From Pelecanus crispus (lineage: Eukaryota; Chordata; Aves; Pelecaniformes; Pelecanidae), in the NCBI RefSeq assembly GCF_030463565.1, contig NC_134660.1, positions 2,220,001 through 2,284,000 on the forward strand: a DNA stretch of 64,000 nucleotides, read 5' to 3'. The notes under the pieces are model-generated. The model saw only the letters and a program-made list of their open reading frames with translations. It searched no databases and had not been told where the DNA came from. A program made the translations under genes and the position numbers. Shown here in pieces: positions 1-14,100 of the stretch. Every line of letters begins with the position of its first letter. The stretch's first letter is position 1.

Positions 1-3000
1 AAGATACTTCTCATCTGTTCCTTATGCACCTCATCACGAGACAAAATTTACAGTGACGTGCTGAGATATATGCAGTTAAGAGGTCCGGAAAAGAGCTAAT
101 ATGCACTTTACCGTAACATTGTTTTGGGAACCCACTCTGGATTTCAGAAGCAGTTCCATACTCGCCTTCATCTGCTTATAGACAAGTCCTCCCCTTGAAT
201 TCAATGTCATTTATTCACGCATGCATGTGAGCACTGAGGATTTATTTTAGCACAATGTCAATGTGCTACAACAATACAAGGAAAGCCTAGGGAAATGATA
301 AAAGCTAGGGAAAATTCTTCCTTTTCCCCTAGATCCCCATCATAGGAGCAAAAAGATATCAAACTCCATGGGAACAGCGGCTAGGTCAATAACTACGCAA
401 GCTTTCTATATTTTCATTAAAATTGCTTTCTCCGTCGAAATCCCAGGCTATTAATAACCACCTCATCCCCCTATCAGGGCTATTAGGTCTTGGCCAAATT
501 CTTTTCTACTTCCTGCTCCTCCCTTCCCAGTCTACCCACACAGTAAAAGGGTTGTCAACACGGCAAACACGCTTGCCCCTCTCACCTCTGAGGTTAACAT
601 TGCTGAGCTTCGCCACGAGTTCCCTTGCTGTCTAACTCAGGGACTTTGGCTCCCAAAAGCTTAAGAGCCATTTTCCAGTGTTTTCTGAACCGCTCTTGCG
701 TTTGTTCAGGAATATTAGCCAGTGACTCAGCAGAATCAGCCTGCAAAAATTACTCTTTCAGCAGCCGGTACTACTGCGTCGTGCATTTTGGTCATTTCAG
801 AATTGGCTCCAACTGCAACCCTTCGCATGAACCGGAGAGAACCGCAGGAGCACAGTTAAAATCTTGCAGGCACAATGACCCAAGCTAAGTTTTCCAATGC
901 AGCCCTGAGGGCCAGGCTTTTTCTTCTCCAAGGGGCTGTTGGGGAACATTTAAAAAAAACAAAACCAGAAACCCACAAGCTTCCCACATGGCTAAGCAAT
1001 GATTGAGCAGACATTGTCTTCCAACAGGAATACAGTACAGGTCATAAATGCTGGGTCTCTTTTCAGCAGTCTGCACAATATAAAATAAAGCAAAGGTAAT
1101 CTATATGTTCACTTGAAATAATATGCATTCTTGTTATTACCCTACGGCTCAATTAAAACTGGAATTGACAATGAGGAAACATACTGGGCTGACAGGAAAT
1201 TTGGATGCGACTTAGCTCGTCAGCTCCAGCCCGTCTCTCAGTAAGAGGGACAATTCCTCCTGGAATTGTCCCAAAGCACCAAATCCTTAGAAAATACCTG
1301 CTGCTCTGGTCAGATTCAGCTCATCTGGTGAAAGAAAGCAGAGAAGAGTAAGTAGCAGCAGGCTGAACCGTATTACTTGAATAATGGCTTTCCTCATCCT
1401 GCCTGAATAGATCAAAAGGCACATATAGCTGGGATGTTTATTTTTACATCCAACACACAGGATTTCTGCTTTGCTCACAGCTGACTGCTATACTCTTACA
1501 TTGGTCTTTTTACTCTTCAGAGTTGACAGTAAGAAAATAATCCACACCAAGAACTTTATCATCAAACAGTGATCACAGGTGAAGGCAGACTGAGTATTCC
1601 AAACAGGAATTAAAACAAGTCTGGCATTGCAGCAGATTAAATTATTTCCCTGCAAATTAACTCACTATGTTTAGGGCTTTGCCTGAACAGTCCAGCACCA
1701 GACAATTTAGCTAAAACACACTGCAGTTAGAGCATTTTTCAGGTTTCAACCTCTTAATCCACTCAGGGTTTTCTAGGACTCCTCACTTTCCCACTGCCAC
1801 TCTAATTAGATTAGGGTCAAGACTCTACTGAAATCCCTGGATGCTTCGAGCTTTGAGGTGAGCTAGCTTAGACCTTTAGCCTTCTAAAATTATCAACACC
1901 AATTCATGTCAGTGACCCACCATTCAAGTTAAATTTCGCTCCACGCTCATTTTATGCCGATAGGCAGGCCAGGAGGAGAGAAACGACAACTTTGCTGCCA
2001 ACTCACCAGCACCTCACGTGCTCTGTCACTTCCTTGTCCCAAGCAGAACTCAAGCTCCCGAGGAATAAATCAACACGGGGCTTGAAGGTCAGGCAGCAAA
2101 GCCAGTGCCAGTGACTGGATGTGCTGGAAATGGGCTAGCAGGCAGCAGGAGGCGGCACGGAGTAAAAGCCGCTTACACCAGGAGAGAACTGAAAACCACT
2201 TGACCTGCCCATGAACCAATAAGGAAAAGACGAATTCCCGCAGCCCGGTCCCCTTCACCCTGCCAAGCGTAAGCTGTTTAGCAGCCCCGCGTCACGCCGA
2301 GAGTAAACCTTCTTCAGGAAACCAGCAGAGACCACCACTGCCACAGAAAATCCAGGCTCGTGGTTGGGGTTTGGCTTCCAGACAAGAAGCGCCTGGCAGG
2401 CAGCCCTCAAAGAATGAATGCACCTTTTCAACAGGGCGTCACGAACGCCAGCACCGGGAACCAGGGACACGATGCCCCTTTGGGGAAACGACCGCAGCCA
2501 GAGCCGACGTGGACCACAATTCACCGTTCAGAGTCACCGAGCCAGATGCTGCCCAAAGAGGAGCTGAGAGCAGCAAAGGAACGAGGACGGTGACCAGAAT
2601 TCCACTTTTTGCTGGTTTGGCTCATTTTTAACTGTGTAAAGGTATATTCACGTATAAAGGTGTAAGCTCCTAGAAACTCAGCTGGCAGGAGGCAAAGCTG
2701 AAGCAGGTACACAGCAGTATCGGGACAAGGATTTGTGACCCATCAGCTGATTTCTCTACCCACGTGCTGCAGGACAGCTGTGTTTATCTGCTCCCGGAGA
2801 AATGCAGGACAAACATCACTGCTACCAGCATCGTGGTAGGGCAGAACATGACAGCTGAAGCTCGGACATGTTTAAAGGAGATATTTCTGAGGACAGCCCT
2901 CCAGAGCGCTTTACACCTCCACCCCATCCTCCCAGACAAAAGCGTTACTGGAGCTGCACATTTCTGTATCTTGGAGTGTGACAAAGGCTGCTGTTCACCC

Positions 3001-5093
3001 CTTCCATACCCTCCTACTCTTTATTTTGCTTAAGTACAGCTTTCCACTTTGCAGCCACATACATGAGACATCAATGCCATCTGCAGAATGAACAAACCAG
3101 AGAACAAGACATTACACAGTAGCGCTGCTTAAACACATAAGTCTTTGTCTTGTAGACAGTGACACTCATTTACAGGAGATTCCTGCAGATAAATCCATCC
3201 AAGTTTCTCTTTCAAAGGCTGCACTGTCAATCCACACTAATTAATTTTCACAGTATGCTAACAGTGAATTCCAACTCTCCAAACCATTACTTATGAACTT
3301 TAACATTTATAAACTTCGTCTCTCAATTTCTTCTAGGTTCCACACAATCCTGAACACTTGCTCTGTTCTACAGCAGGTCAGGATGATTAGTGATATCGAG
3401 ACACAAAAGACAAAAAACATTTCCACAGGGCAGAAGCATGCGTACTGCTGAGAGCTCGGCCACACTGTGGCTTGTACTGACGAAGTTCCCCGCTTGGTGC
3501 AGGACCTTCGCTCCTACTTGCCACGAATCCTTCTCCAATTGTCTTGTAACGTTCCTCAACACCAGCTACCTCCTACGGCCCAAGACGTGCTTACTGGTCC
3601 CACTCAGGATCATTCCAATTAAATTCCACCCCCCAAACTTTTCCTCCCGATCAGATTCCCTGCTTTCCCTATGCTACATTAACTCCTTGCCTCGCATGTC
3701 AGGGCTCTTCAGCACCTGCCCCCCAGCCTACCTGTGTCTTGTCACCTTACCACAAAGGCAAATCCTGTTTCTGTTGCACCTGCAATACCAGTAACCTACT
3801 TGCTCCCATCAGAAAAAGAATCCTCACTCAGGAAATCCAGAGAGGTATTTTTCTCACTCTTCAAATTCCCCTTTTGCTGCAACACATCCATGCCAATAGC
3901 TCAGAGCAAGTGCTGGGTGAAGACAACTGCCGCCACCTGCAAAAAACTGCACAAACTCATCTGGGAGAGGGCATCCCATCGTTTGTTGTTCCACCCCACT
4001 CCTCCCACACGCTGCTCGTCTCTCCCAGCTACCTGATGGTGGTTTTTACACAGCGATCTCTGTACGGCATGGACAATGATTTGCCTGTACACCAGGCTCA
4101 AAAACCAAATACCCACATTATTAGCAAGGAAGGCTTTAGAAGCCATACAACTTGGTTTTGGATGAATAATACTGGAATAAAAGAAACCGATCAGACTGAA
4201 GATACCATTACAGAGAACAGAGGAGACAGTACAGTCAAAAGAAAAAAGAGAGTCAGACTTTTTTTCTATTCATTTTATTTCACAAGTGAGCTAGAAGCAG
4301 TTTCCTGTGCCAGAGCTCCTCTCCCCAGACTTTTTATTGCCATTAAACGTTGACAGTACTACACAGTTTCTTGCAGTGTAAGAATTTTGTTCGTGTTAAT
4401 AATTCAAGCTGTCACCTGCAATTGCCTTCACCATTTGCCATCTAGCATCTCAGCTTAAAGCACCGAGGAACACGACTTTACTTCAAGATGCTGAACTGCG
4501 ACAACTGAGGTACGATCACACGCACATCATCGCGCTACTCCTGCGCTGGGGAAGGCAAACTTAAAAGGTACGTATGTTGTGTGCGTGTGGAAGGGCAGCA
4601 CAGGGAGAGGGCAGAGCTGCCTATCGAGATCCCCAAAGTCTGATCTGTTTGATCTTTGCCAACAGGATCATCCTGCCAGGTGCTGAACATCTGGCTCTTA
4701 TTGACGAGGAACAGGACAGTCTGCTCAAGCGTAAGCGGAGCGGAGGAACTAACTTTTTTTAAAATGGAACGCTTTAGAGAGAGGTAGAATCCTACTCTAC
4801 GCACTAGCCTATACTTACCATTTATTCTCATTAAGGACTTCAGTCCTACAGTTCTTCCATCTACAAAACAGGCAACCAGCAAATCAATTTCACATTTTAA
4901 AAACCAAAACCTAATAATATTTAGCATAAACTGCTGCCGATGCAGACCTTTGATCTGCTTCAGTTTGTCTGTGGCTTTATAAGTGACCCAATCCGAGCTC
5001 ATGATTTATGAGCGTACCAGCAAAATCAGCTACTGGCTGCAAATAACAATACACAACGCAGACTCCAAGCTTACAAACTGAAAGAAGGCTTAC
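1..5093 (-). other. FBXL20: FBXL20 intron 2 (partial, runs off the left edge)
   Basis: No exon with splice sites and FBXL20-like coding was found on either strand. The sequence is ordinary AT-rich intron with scattered short chance reading frames. No CR1 copy or long tandem repeat was recognised. Confidence 0.75.
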
Positions 5094-5155
5094 CGAAGCA
5101 GCAGCTCTTTTGGAAGTTTTTTGTTGATCACAGCTTCATCATTGTTTGAGAACAT
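5094..5155 (-). CDS. FBXL20: FBXL20 coding exon 2
   Basis: A 62-nt exon between a tttacag acceptor and a gtaag donor, encoding [20 protein letters not shown] plus two bases of Arg (CG). It begins exactly with ATG in phase 0. KLPKELLLR is the start of the F-box that binds SKP1. Compared with the human protein (from memory) there is one change, Asn for Ser after FSN. Confidence 0.93.
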
Positions 5156-8100
5156 CTGTAAACAAAAACAATTTAAACATTTTAGCCATATATTTTCATT
5201 AAGGAAACAAAACCTACTTTACTCTAGGAAAGAAGCTGCTGGTTAACAAGGCCATTTCAAGAGAGACATCTGGCCCAATAAATTCTCAAAAGACAAACTT
5301 TGTGCTCAAGCTTTCAAACTCCTCGATTGGACCCTAGTTGGATAGACTATTACATCCAATATAGTTTAAAAAATGGTCCAAGACTGCTTTGTGGCTTGAT
5401 GGATTTAATATAAACTGAGATTTTTAATTTATCTATCAAAGTAAATGATAATTAGGGGGTACTTGTGGGCTGCCACTGACTATAGGAAGGTACCACCTAC
5501 AGCATTACTACGGGCTTCCATCTGTGTCACAGTTGTGTGAAGGTACACTAAAGCAGAGGCACTTTAAAATCGTAAAGCGTAACTACACATCAAACAAGCA
5601 TATGGCAAACGGGCTGGAGGGAAGGGCTATGGTAAGAATGATCAAGCAGCCCTAACGTCCAGCAAATGGAGGTTAAAGATGCAGGCGTAGCAGGACTGGT
5701 TTCCGTAACAGAAAAGGGCGCAGAGTGCCAGTGGACAGGAGCCTAAAAAAAAAAAAGTATTACAGTGCCCGTATCCTTCTCACAGCAAATTGTTTGAGAG
5801 CAGCCCTTAGGAGCTTAGGCGCAAACAGTATTTTTTTTATAAATCACGAAGCATGGTTTAAAGGGAGACGTGATCTTCAGTGCTGCATCAGGAGGAGGGA
5901 TGATTCTGGGAAAACACTGTGCTCTTCCAAGGCAACGAAGCCAGAGCTGTTTGTCGCATCCCATAAGCTTTTTCATGCAAAGCATTATCATAGTGGCCAA
6001 CAATTTACAAATCTGAAATGGACTTTTGGACCTGCTAAAATAATCCCACTAGCTGTAAGAGTGAGAGAAGCTTCTCTTTCCTAAGGAGGCCTAAGGAAAA
6101 CAGACGGCAAAGCCTCATGTGCTTCTTGAGGAATATTTGCATATATTTAAAAGACTTCGTATTGTCTTGCCATGGTGAAAAAACAAACAAACAAACAACC
6201 TCCACACACTTATGCCTGTGGGAGGAATGATTAGAGTGATCTGTGAACTCAGACTGCTGAGCAGCGATGCCTCATTCCATTTAGAAGCATGCTTTCAGCA
6301 TTTCCAAAAGCAAAGGAGGGAACAAGGAGAATGAGCTTTAATTTCATTAATAAATTTTTTCTTTAATCTCCTGGAACAACTGAGAGCTGATCTTCCTGAG
6401 CTACATACCTGATAAAAACTGCTGCTGAAATTACAGTCCGAAAAATCAACCGATTCTTATCGGTTGATTAAGTGGTCTGAATCAATTGAGTTGTATGTAT
6501 GCAAAAGCAAATAAAACCAGCATCAGCTAGGTCACTTAAGTGGCAGAGGATCAGATTAAGAGTTAAAAAAGGAAAGTAAGGTCTTAGTGGCTTATGAAGC
6601 TGTACGCTAGGCCTCGCTGACAGACAACAGCTCCTCCAAGCAGCAAATATTCTGTACCCGAGCATCAATCCAGCCCCATCACCCATCAAAGAAGCCATCA
6701 TAGCTTAACATGAAAAGCTAACGTGCTGCCGCCAAGTAGCTTTTCAATACGCTCCAACCAGTGATAACAGACAGCAGAATAATGCCATCGTTACAAGAGA
6801 ACACCGAAAACAACGCTTCTACAGGCAAAGTTAAAAGCTGTGTTTCTAAATCACAGTTTGCTTTTTAATTATCTCAAGATACTGAAGCACGATGCTGAAG
6901 TGGGACACGAACTCTCCAGCATTCTTTCCCAAAATGTCACACAGAAGAAAAGTGTTGTTTTCCCCCCCACAGATGCTTTTATCACTTCCCACCAGAAGAT
7001 ATCACAAGTTAGCAAGTCCTAAACGGTCCACTAGACAGGCAACTACTCAGCCCATTTTGCAGATAATTAAAATGGAAGTTTTGCCATTTCCCCAGCTAAC
7101 ACAAATTCTGTCAAGTCTGTTCCCTCAGAGGCTGGGGCAGAAGAGCGTCTCCTCAAGTCGAGGACCACGTTCAGACCGGTCACGAACGCTACCTGACGGC
7201 TGGCAGGTGACTGCAGTGCCTCAGCGCGTGCGGGCAGACGCTGGCGAGGCTGCGAAAGGCGCTAACGCACGGGCGCGTTCTGGGACTGGATCATCTAATT
7301 AGGTGGCTTAGCTGAGCAGTTGGAAAATTAAGGAAATTCTGGAGAAAGCTCTAATGAAGGGGAAATGCAGAGGAATTATTCATGGGAAAATGAGACTGTG
7401 ATTTTTCTGTCCCCCAGTTACATGAACAATAGTAAACAGGCAGGTCTGTCCCCTTTCCCATTGTTGTCCAGGCCAGAATTTTACATCTGAATCAGCACCT
7501 TCCACCCCCCTCACAAAAAAAGGGTGAGAGAAATTAAAGGAGCAAATCAGATAGCAGTAGGAGACTTCCGAAAAGGAACCAGACTAGAAGAGAACAAGCA
7601 AGGGGCAGGAAGTATTAAAATAGAGATTCCAGAAGCAGCCAGCCAGCCTTTTCTGTCTCATCTGTATTGGCAACAAGGCTTTGTCTGAATTCAAATTTTC
7701 TGTGAGAACGCAGGCAATAGTCACTGCCTGTTGTTAATTGCGACTGTACATCAAGGACACTGACAAACAGCTTTGTGCAAAACACGGGTAACTTCTTGAC
7801 TTCTGCCCATTACATTGCTCAGTAGAAAAAGCTTACCTTGATTTCAGTGTAGATCAAAGCCTTAAAATTGTTCTTCCGAGGAAGCTATCCTTTGACAAGT
7901 ACCATACTAAAGAAACGCTTGGGTTTTGTCTTACTAAAAAAGTCCTTGGACTTAAACATGATAGGGCCAAGGCAGGACGTGCTCCATGGGAGAACCTCAG
8001 CTCTGGAATTCCCCCTCCACTGGAAGGCTGTGAAGTGCCAGGGTACATCACCAGACCTATTTTCTCAAGCCTGCCTTCAAAACTTGGTGCTCAGATGACA

Positions 8101-11100
8101 GAGGCTGGGTGAAAACAGGCTGGAGTTGGGATATATGGCTAAGTCATGGCAGCATGTGTAGCTAGGTAAGTATACCAACAGGCATTTTGACTTTCTGGCA
8201 AGTCCATACGAGAATAAAACTAGTCTGAAAAAAACCCGTTGGAGGTTATTCTAGACTTCCAGGCTTTTGAAATTACTTCTAGGGATAAAAACTAAGTGAC
8301 CTAAGTTTGCTTTTCCTAACACATCTCTTAACATCCTTTGATACCAGGTGTTATTCAGTAGAGTAAGTCATTCTTGACAGGATACAGAAAAAACACCTCT
8401 CTCTTGCATGTAAATTTTGCAGTCTGTATAAAACACAGAATCTTCCACAACCTTCCACAAAGCATCAAGTTTGCTGCTCTGTGAAGCCACATCCCTTACA
8501 AAGAAGAACCAGAAGGGGGAAGAGGATGAAATGCCTCTTGCTCTTCCACCCATCGAGGCGAAGGCAGGCCAGCGGTGCGCTACTCTCTTCTGAAGCGGCC
8601 TTTTCTAGCTAGAACAGAAGGGATAAATCTAGAACACACACCATGGAAGCAGATACTAGACTTCAAAACTTGTATTAAATTAGTGTAGGTTGCTATAATC
8701 TGCTACAAGGCAAAGGAAAACACGTCCTGCCAAAACACCAGAGCTGGGCAGACTTTATAAGAGAGTGCTGCATTTCCCAGTTACGTTACTATAAATCTCT
8801 TAGTGGTCTTCAGAGCAACATCCACAGACAGTGGAAGCGATGACTTCGCTGCCCTGGGCAGCTGGAGCTACGTGATGCCACAGCACACACAGGATTTGGT
8901 CGTCGCTCAGTTAGGACGATGCAATTTTCCTACAAATACTGTATTGCCCAGCTCTTCTACCAAAGCTAGGAAATGGGCAGAACCCGCACAGTTTTCCAGG
9001 GCGTATGTCGGCTAGCAGTTTTATACTCCACACAGAAAGACATTTTACAATCCATGAGATATTTTGCAAATACAGACTTCAACAGCGCTGCACCTGGAAA
9101 TACGTCCCCTGTTCCAACAAGGGCTCAAAAGGGAGAACAAACAGGATGCATCCAATTGCAGCCCCGGCGGTCAGCACCAACTTTGCAAACCCAAAGAAAC
9201 GACACAACGGGGGGACTTAATCCATAAATCAATCCTTTATCTCGCAAACCAATTAAAATGTTAATACACCGTTTACGTTTACTATTCAATAAAAAGAGAA
9301 CTGTTGCTATTTAGGGCGAGAGGAAATGGCCTCAAGCTGCGTCAGGGGGAGGTTTAGACTGGACATTAGGAAAAATTTCTTCACGGAAGGAGTGGTCAAG
9401 CATTGGAACAGGCTGCCCAGAGAGGTGGTGGAGTCCCCACCCCTGGAGGGATTCAAAAAACAGGCAGAGGTGGCACTTGGGGACATGGTTTAGTGGGCAT
9501 GGGGGTGTTGGGTTGATGTTGGACTGATGATCTTAGAGGTCCTTTCCAACCTTAGTGATTCCTAGTTTTTACTTCCATTAAAAAATAATCCAGCCACCAA
9601 GCCAGGAAATATGAAATTATGACTCTCCCCTTAATTGGTTTAGTGGTGGACTTGGTAGTGTTAGGTTACTGGTTGGACTGGATGATCTTCAAGGTCTTTT
9701 CCAACCTAAACGGTTCTATGCTTCTATTTGGCTCCCAGTTTAGAAGAGTCTGGTGCATTCAGCATTTGACAGATGCATCCAGAAGGGCCTGGTTTGCCAT
9801 ATTGGGTTTTTTTTTGGGGGGGGTGGGGGTTTGTTTTGTTGGGTTTTTTGTTTGTTTTGGTTTGGTTTTGGGTTTTTTTTTTTGTTTTGTTGTTTTGTTT
9901 TGGGGTTTTTTTTGTTTTTTTTTTTTTAAAGAGTAGATGGCCAGAGGAGCTAGCAGCAAGGACAAGGATCACCCAACCTTCAGTCATCCACAGGAACTTG
10001 CCAGGTGCCCCCGAATTCCAGCACTCTCCCACACTAACTGAAAGCCCAGAGATTATAACCCAGAAGACAGAAAACTTCACTTCCCAGGATGTATTTATGG
10101 GCGCTGCTGTCCTTCTCTCCAGAGCACTGTCACCCAGAAGCATTCAAACCAAGCAAATTTATGAAAACAAATGGACAAAAGCAATCAGAAGATACAGTTC
10201 TTACAGCCATACGCTGAAGTCGCTTAGCGCAACGTGTAATTGTCCATTTGTTTTAATAACTCTTTCCTTGCCTTTCAGAATATTAAAAGTTTTGCACACT
10301 GGCTCAATTCATCTGGCTGCCCAGTCCCGCAGCAGCCTGCGAGCACTCTGCGCGGGGCTCATAAACAGATTTATCTGCTGCAAGGCACTGCTAACAGCGT
10401 AGAAGACAGAGTTGCTATTCAGGCATTGGTCGAGTCAGCCATTCATTACAGGCCACGGCAATCCAAACTGGGTCATCTGTATGACATCAACACGGGATCG
10501 AGATGACAGCACTTTGCAGCTGAGCGCGCAGCGGATGACAGCGTATAATTATGAGTGTCCCTGCACAAGAAACACCTACATATGTACTGTACTCATCACA
10601 CATGCAAAGAGGGACGTGAACAACAGTTGATGCAAGCTCTGCAAGTGAAGCAACTCTTCGCAGGCACGCATTATTTGAGTTAAAATATGAAGTAGAGTAT
10701 TGCGTCATTATTGCAGCCATTCATTTAGCCTTCGAGCAAGGCTTGCATTGTCATGGCCCAGGCTCCAAAAGCCATACAAGCACAGAGACTCGCCTTGGCT
10801 CTCTCCTTCAGGTCCGTACATCAGCTGGTGCCACGCTACCCGTCCTGCCCAGGCTGAACCGATACGGTCAATATTTAGCATTTAAGTGAGGTGTCCACAA
10901 GCTGGACTGCTTCAGCTGCTGGGCTCATGGAGAGATCGCACAACTTCTCCCTATTACACGACACAAACGTATGCCACGCTGGCAAATGCTAATACAGAAG
11001 GCGGTACAGCCAACACCTACAGCTCCTCTCAGGAAATCCATAATATAAATTTTGTTATATTTTAGAAGCTTCCATCTGAGAAAAAGTTGCTGTATTAATA

Positions 11101-14100
11101 CAGAGCTCTCAATATCAGGCTGATAAGACTTATGCCACAGGAGCAAGTAAAAGCTGCTCCAAGAGCATTTACTCAACAGTTTCTGCAAAATTTAAATCTT
11201 TGCCTCCTGACCAGCCACGCTCCCCGTACCCCCAGAAAGTCTCCAGACACACACCGGCACAAAGCTGTCTTTCCCGGCTCACAGAGAGACGGAAGAACTC
11301 CACGAGAGCTGCTGCGGACCCCGGCTCGGAGCAGGCTCTTGGCTGCAGAGCTCTTCTGCGGTCGGGGCTGGCAGAGGGAGGGGGCAATGCCTTCCTGTAA
11401 ATGTCACATCTGGCAATGGTTTTGATTTTATTGTTGGGGAAGGGCTGGAGGGGTGATCCTGTGAGGAACAAAAGTTTTGTTTTTCACTTTTTTGTGTTTG
11501 GAAAAATACACTTGAGAAGTTTCCAAATGAGTTATTTCAACATTTGCAGTTTACTGGAAGTAATTAGGAATATTAACGTACAGAATACAAAGCACACTTA
11601 TTTTACATTACCCTAAATGCTCAGAACCACTCTCTGTAAGCAATTCTTAAGTTACTGGCTGCATTTAAGAGAACAACAGTTTACTCGTCTGACATACCAA
11701 AAAGACTTTCCACTAAAACAGCAGCAGGGGCTTTTTTCAATAAAGTGCAGTTTAGACATAAAACCAGACTGCCTCACTTCTACGACAGCAGACACTGAAA
11801 AACACCATCAATTTTCCCAACATTTTGTTACGCAGAATTTTGCCCACTAAAGAGACAAGGAGCAGAAAAAGGACCGAGTTGATTTGCAGCATAACACGGG
11901 TGGTCTACGATTAAGGCGCATCTCTAAGATATATGAACACTTACACACTCCAAGCAGCTCTGATGCTGGAACTTTGAACCTGAACGGACCAACATATGGT
12001 GCTGTGTCCCAGCACTACCAAAATGCTACTTTGCCAACAAACACGAGGGAATTTACTGGCATAAAAAGTTTCAAGGGTGATCACAAGGACTCATTCACTT
12101 TCAATTTGACTGCAAAACTTGTTTCTGCATAAAAATGCATGTTGTTACAGTCACCGAGGAGGAAAGGAGCACCACCCCTCCCTGTGCTCTTTTACCCAGG
12201 CACAAACACGGCCGTGCACAGAGGCAGGGGTATTCGAGGCCTGTATCGTCCTGAAAAGTACTGAAGAACTTCATAGGAGTATGTTCAGTCGCAGAAAAAA
12301 CACGCTACCATCAACATTAACAGGATACCAAGTAATTGTCCGTGTTAGTACTTGATGCAAGCTAAACACCGGCGAGCCAGCGGTGTAATACAGCTGCTGC
12401 AGACATCAGCTAGGGTGGAAGCACTTACTGCGCTGTCGACAAACACAGCTGGTTTTCAACTGAGACTGCATCTGGCATCGGCACAGGGAGGGGGATGGTT
12501 GGTCTTAAAAATATATATATATAAAAAAAAAAAAAATCACACGAGGCTTAACTTCAGAAGCAGCAGCGCCAAAGCCAACAACTGAGCACACAGTGTTAGC
12601 CTAGATGCGGACTTTGAACTTGAACACTTTTCTTCTAAAGCGGAAAATATCAAAGCTCAAGGGAGAAGAAGGGATGAAGCTTATTTGGAGATTTACGGAA
12701 TTAGTGGCTACAAGGCTACCAAAGGCACTCGAATGAATCAGTTGTGACACCGAGACTCACAGTTATCCACCTTAATGTTTACTCAAATGAAAAAGAACAT
12801 GGGTCTGGCACACCCAACCCCTTGACAACGCAGACTGAAAATCCCAAACAGCCCAAGAAGCACTAGCAAAACGCAGCACGCGCTGCCGTGGCCGAGGACA
12901 CGATCAGGTTGATGCAGAGAGGGGAAGACAGACAACGGACGTCCGTTTTCAGTACAAAGCCCAACCAACCGAGACACATCCATACAGGTGGGCAGCAGGA
13001 AATGAAAACTATAAACGTTTCTGAGAGTAAGTACAAACACAACCAACGAAGTGTTTCTTGTCTCTATATTAAGCAAACTTCATGCAAAACAAATACAGAG
13101 TTTAAAAGCAGACCCTCTTAAAAAAAAATCTATTAAATATTAGTAAATATAATTTTAAAATAGTGCAGCTTGTTTACTTGTGTAACGGAAACGGTGTAAG
13201 AAAAAATTCTTACAGTAGCCTTACAAAGACAGAAGAAAAGGGTAACCATGCGCCGAGGATGAAATTTTAGCTGTTGTTTAGACCTAGAGCTCACTATCCT
13301 TGGTCCACAAGCAAATGCTGGCCAGACCCTCCAGAACTGCTCATAACCACAGGAAATTAAGCAATTAAAACCAAGACAGAAAACAGACTGCAATTACTAG
13401 AGAGTAAATAATGCATTCTGGAAACTGGTTTTAAACTAGGAAAGGTGGGGAATCAAGAGTTGCCATCATAAATTAAGGATTACATATGTAGCTGGCATAT
13501 TTTTGTCAGTTTACAACCCCACCCAATCTGTATCATCGAGACGCTTTGGAGATTAACCTTCAGAGCTATAAAGAATCTTTTGCTATTCTGAGGTGAAAGA
13601 AATGAAAACATCTGTGCAAATTTATTCAAAGAGTTTAAATCCTGACGAGTCAGAGATGCCCTGTAAGGTGTTCTTCAGCTCTACAGCTGCTGGCTGACAT
13701 CCAAAAATCTAGTATTACTGGTAGTATTTATACCACTTTTATCTGCTACGATCCATATGGAGGAGATGAACGAGCCCAGTAGAGAGTCATCGAAACAAGA
13801 CAAGACACATGCCAAACCTAGCTCATAGCACACACCTCCAATCTAGTAAAAGAAGTTGAGCATAAAACACAAGACAAAAAAAAAAAAAAAAGTGGAATTC
13901 ACTCTGTATTTCCTTTGGAAGAGCTCAGTGAAGCTTTGAAGTGACTTCTTACAAACACTGTCAATATATACTAACACCTTGCCTCTAGTTCTGTTCATTT
14001 TGGGGGAAAAAAAAAAATTCTACTACTGCTACAGGGCTCAGATAACTGAAACATAAACAACATGCACTGAGTATTGGTTCAGAAGCGCTCCTTCTGTACA

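Noticed and set aside
3739..4353. 204-codon plus-strand frame in FBXL20 intron 2
   Set aside because: No recognisable domain, no splice or promoter context, and biased composition; chance open frame in an intron.
1..5000. Search for FBXL20 exon 3 (rest of the F-box, start of the LRRs)
   Set aside because: No stretch encoding the expected Phe-Leu-Asp-Val-Val/Cys-Arg-Cys-Ala motif with splice sites was seen; it must lie beyond the left edge.
9724..10402. Frames rich in Phe/Gly/Val (plus) or Lys/Pro (minus)
   Set aside because: They arise from the T/G-rich simple tract and CR1 tail.
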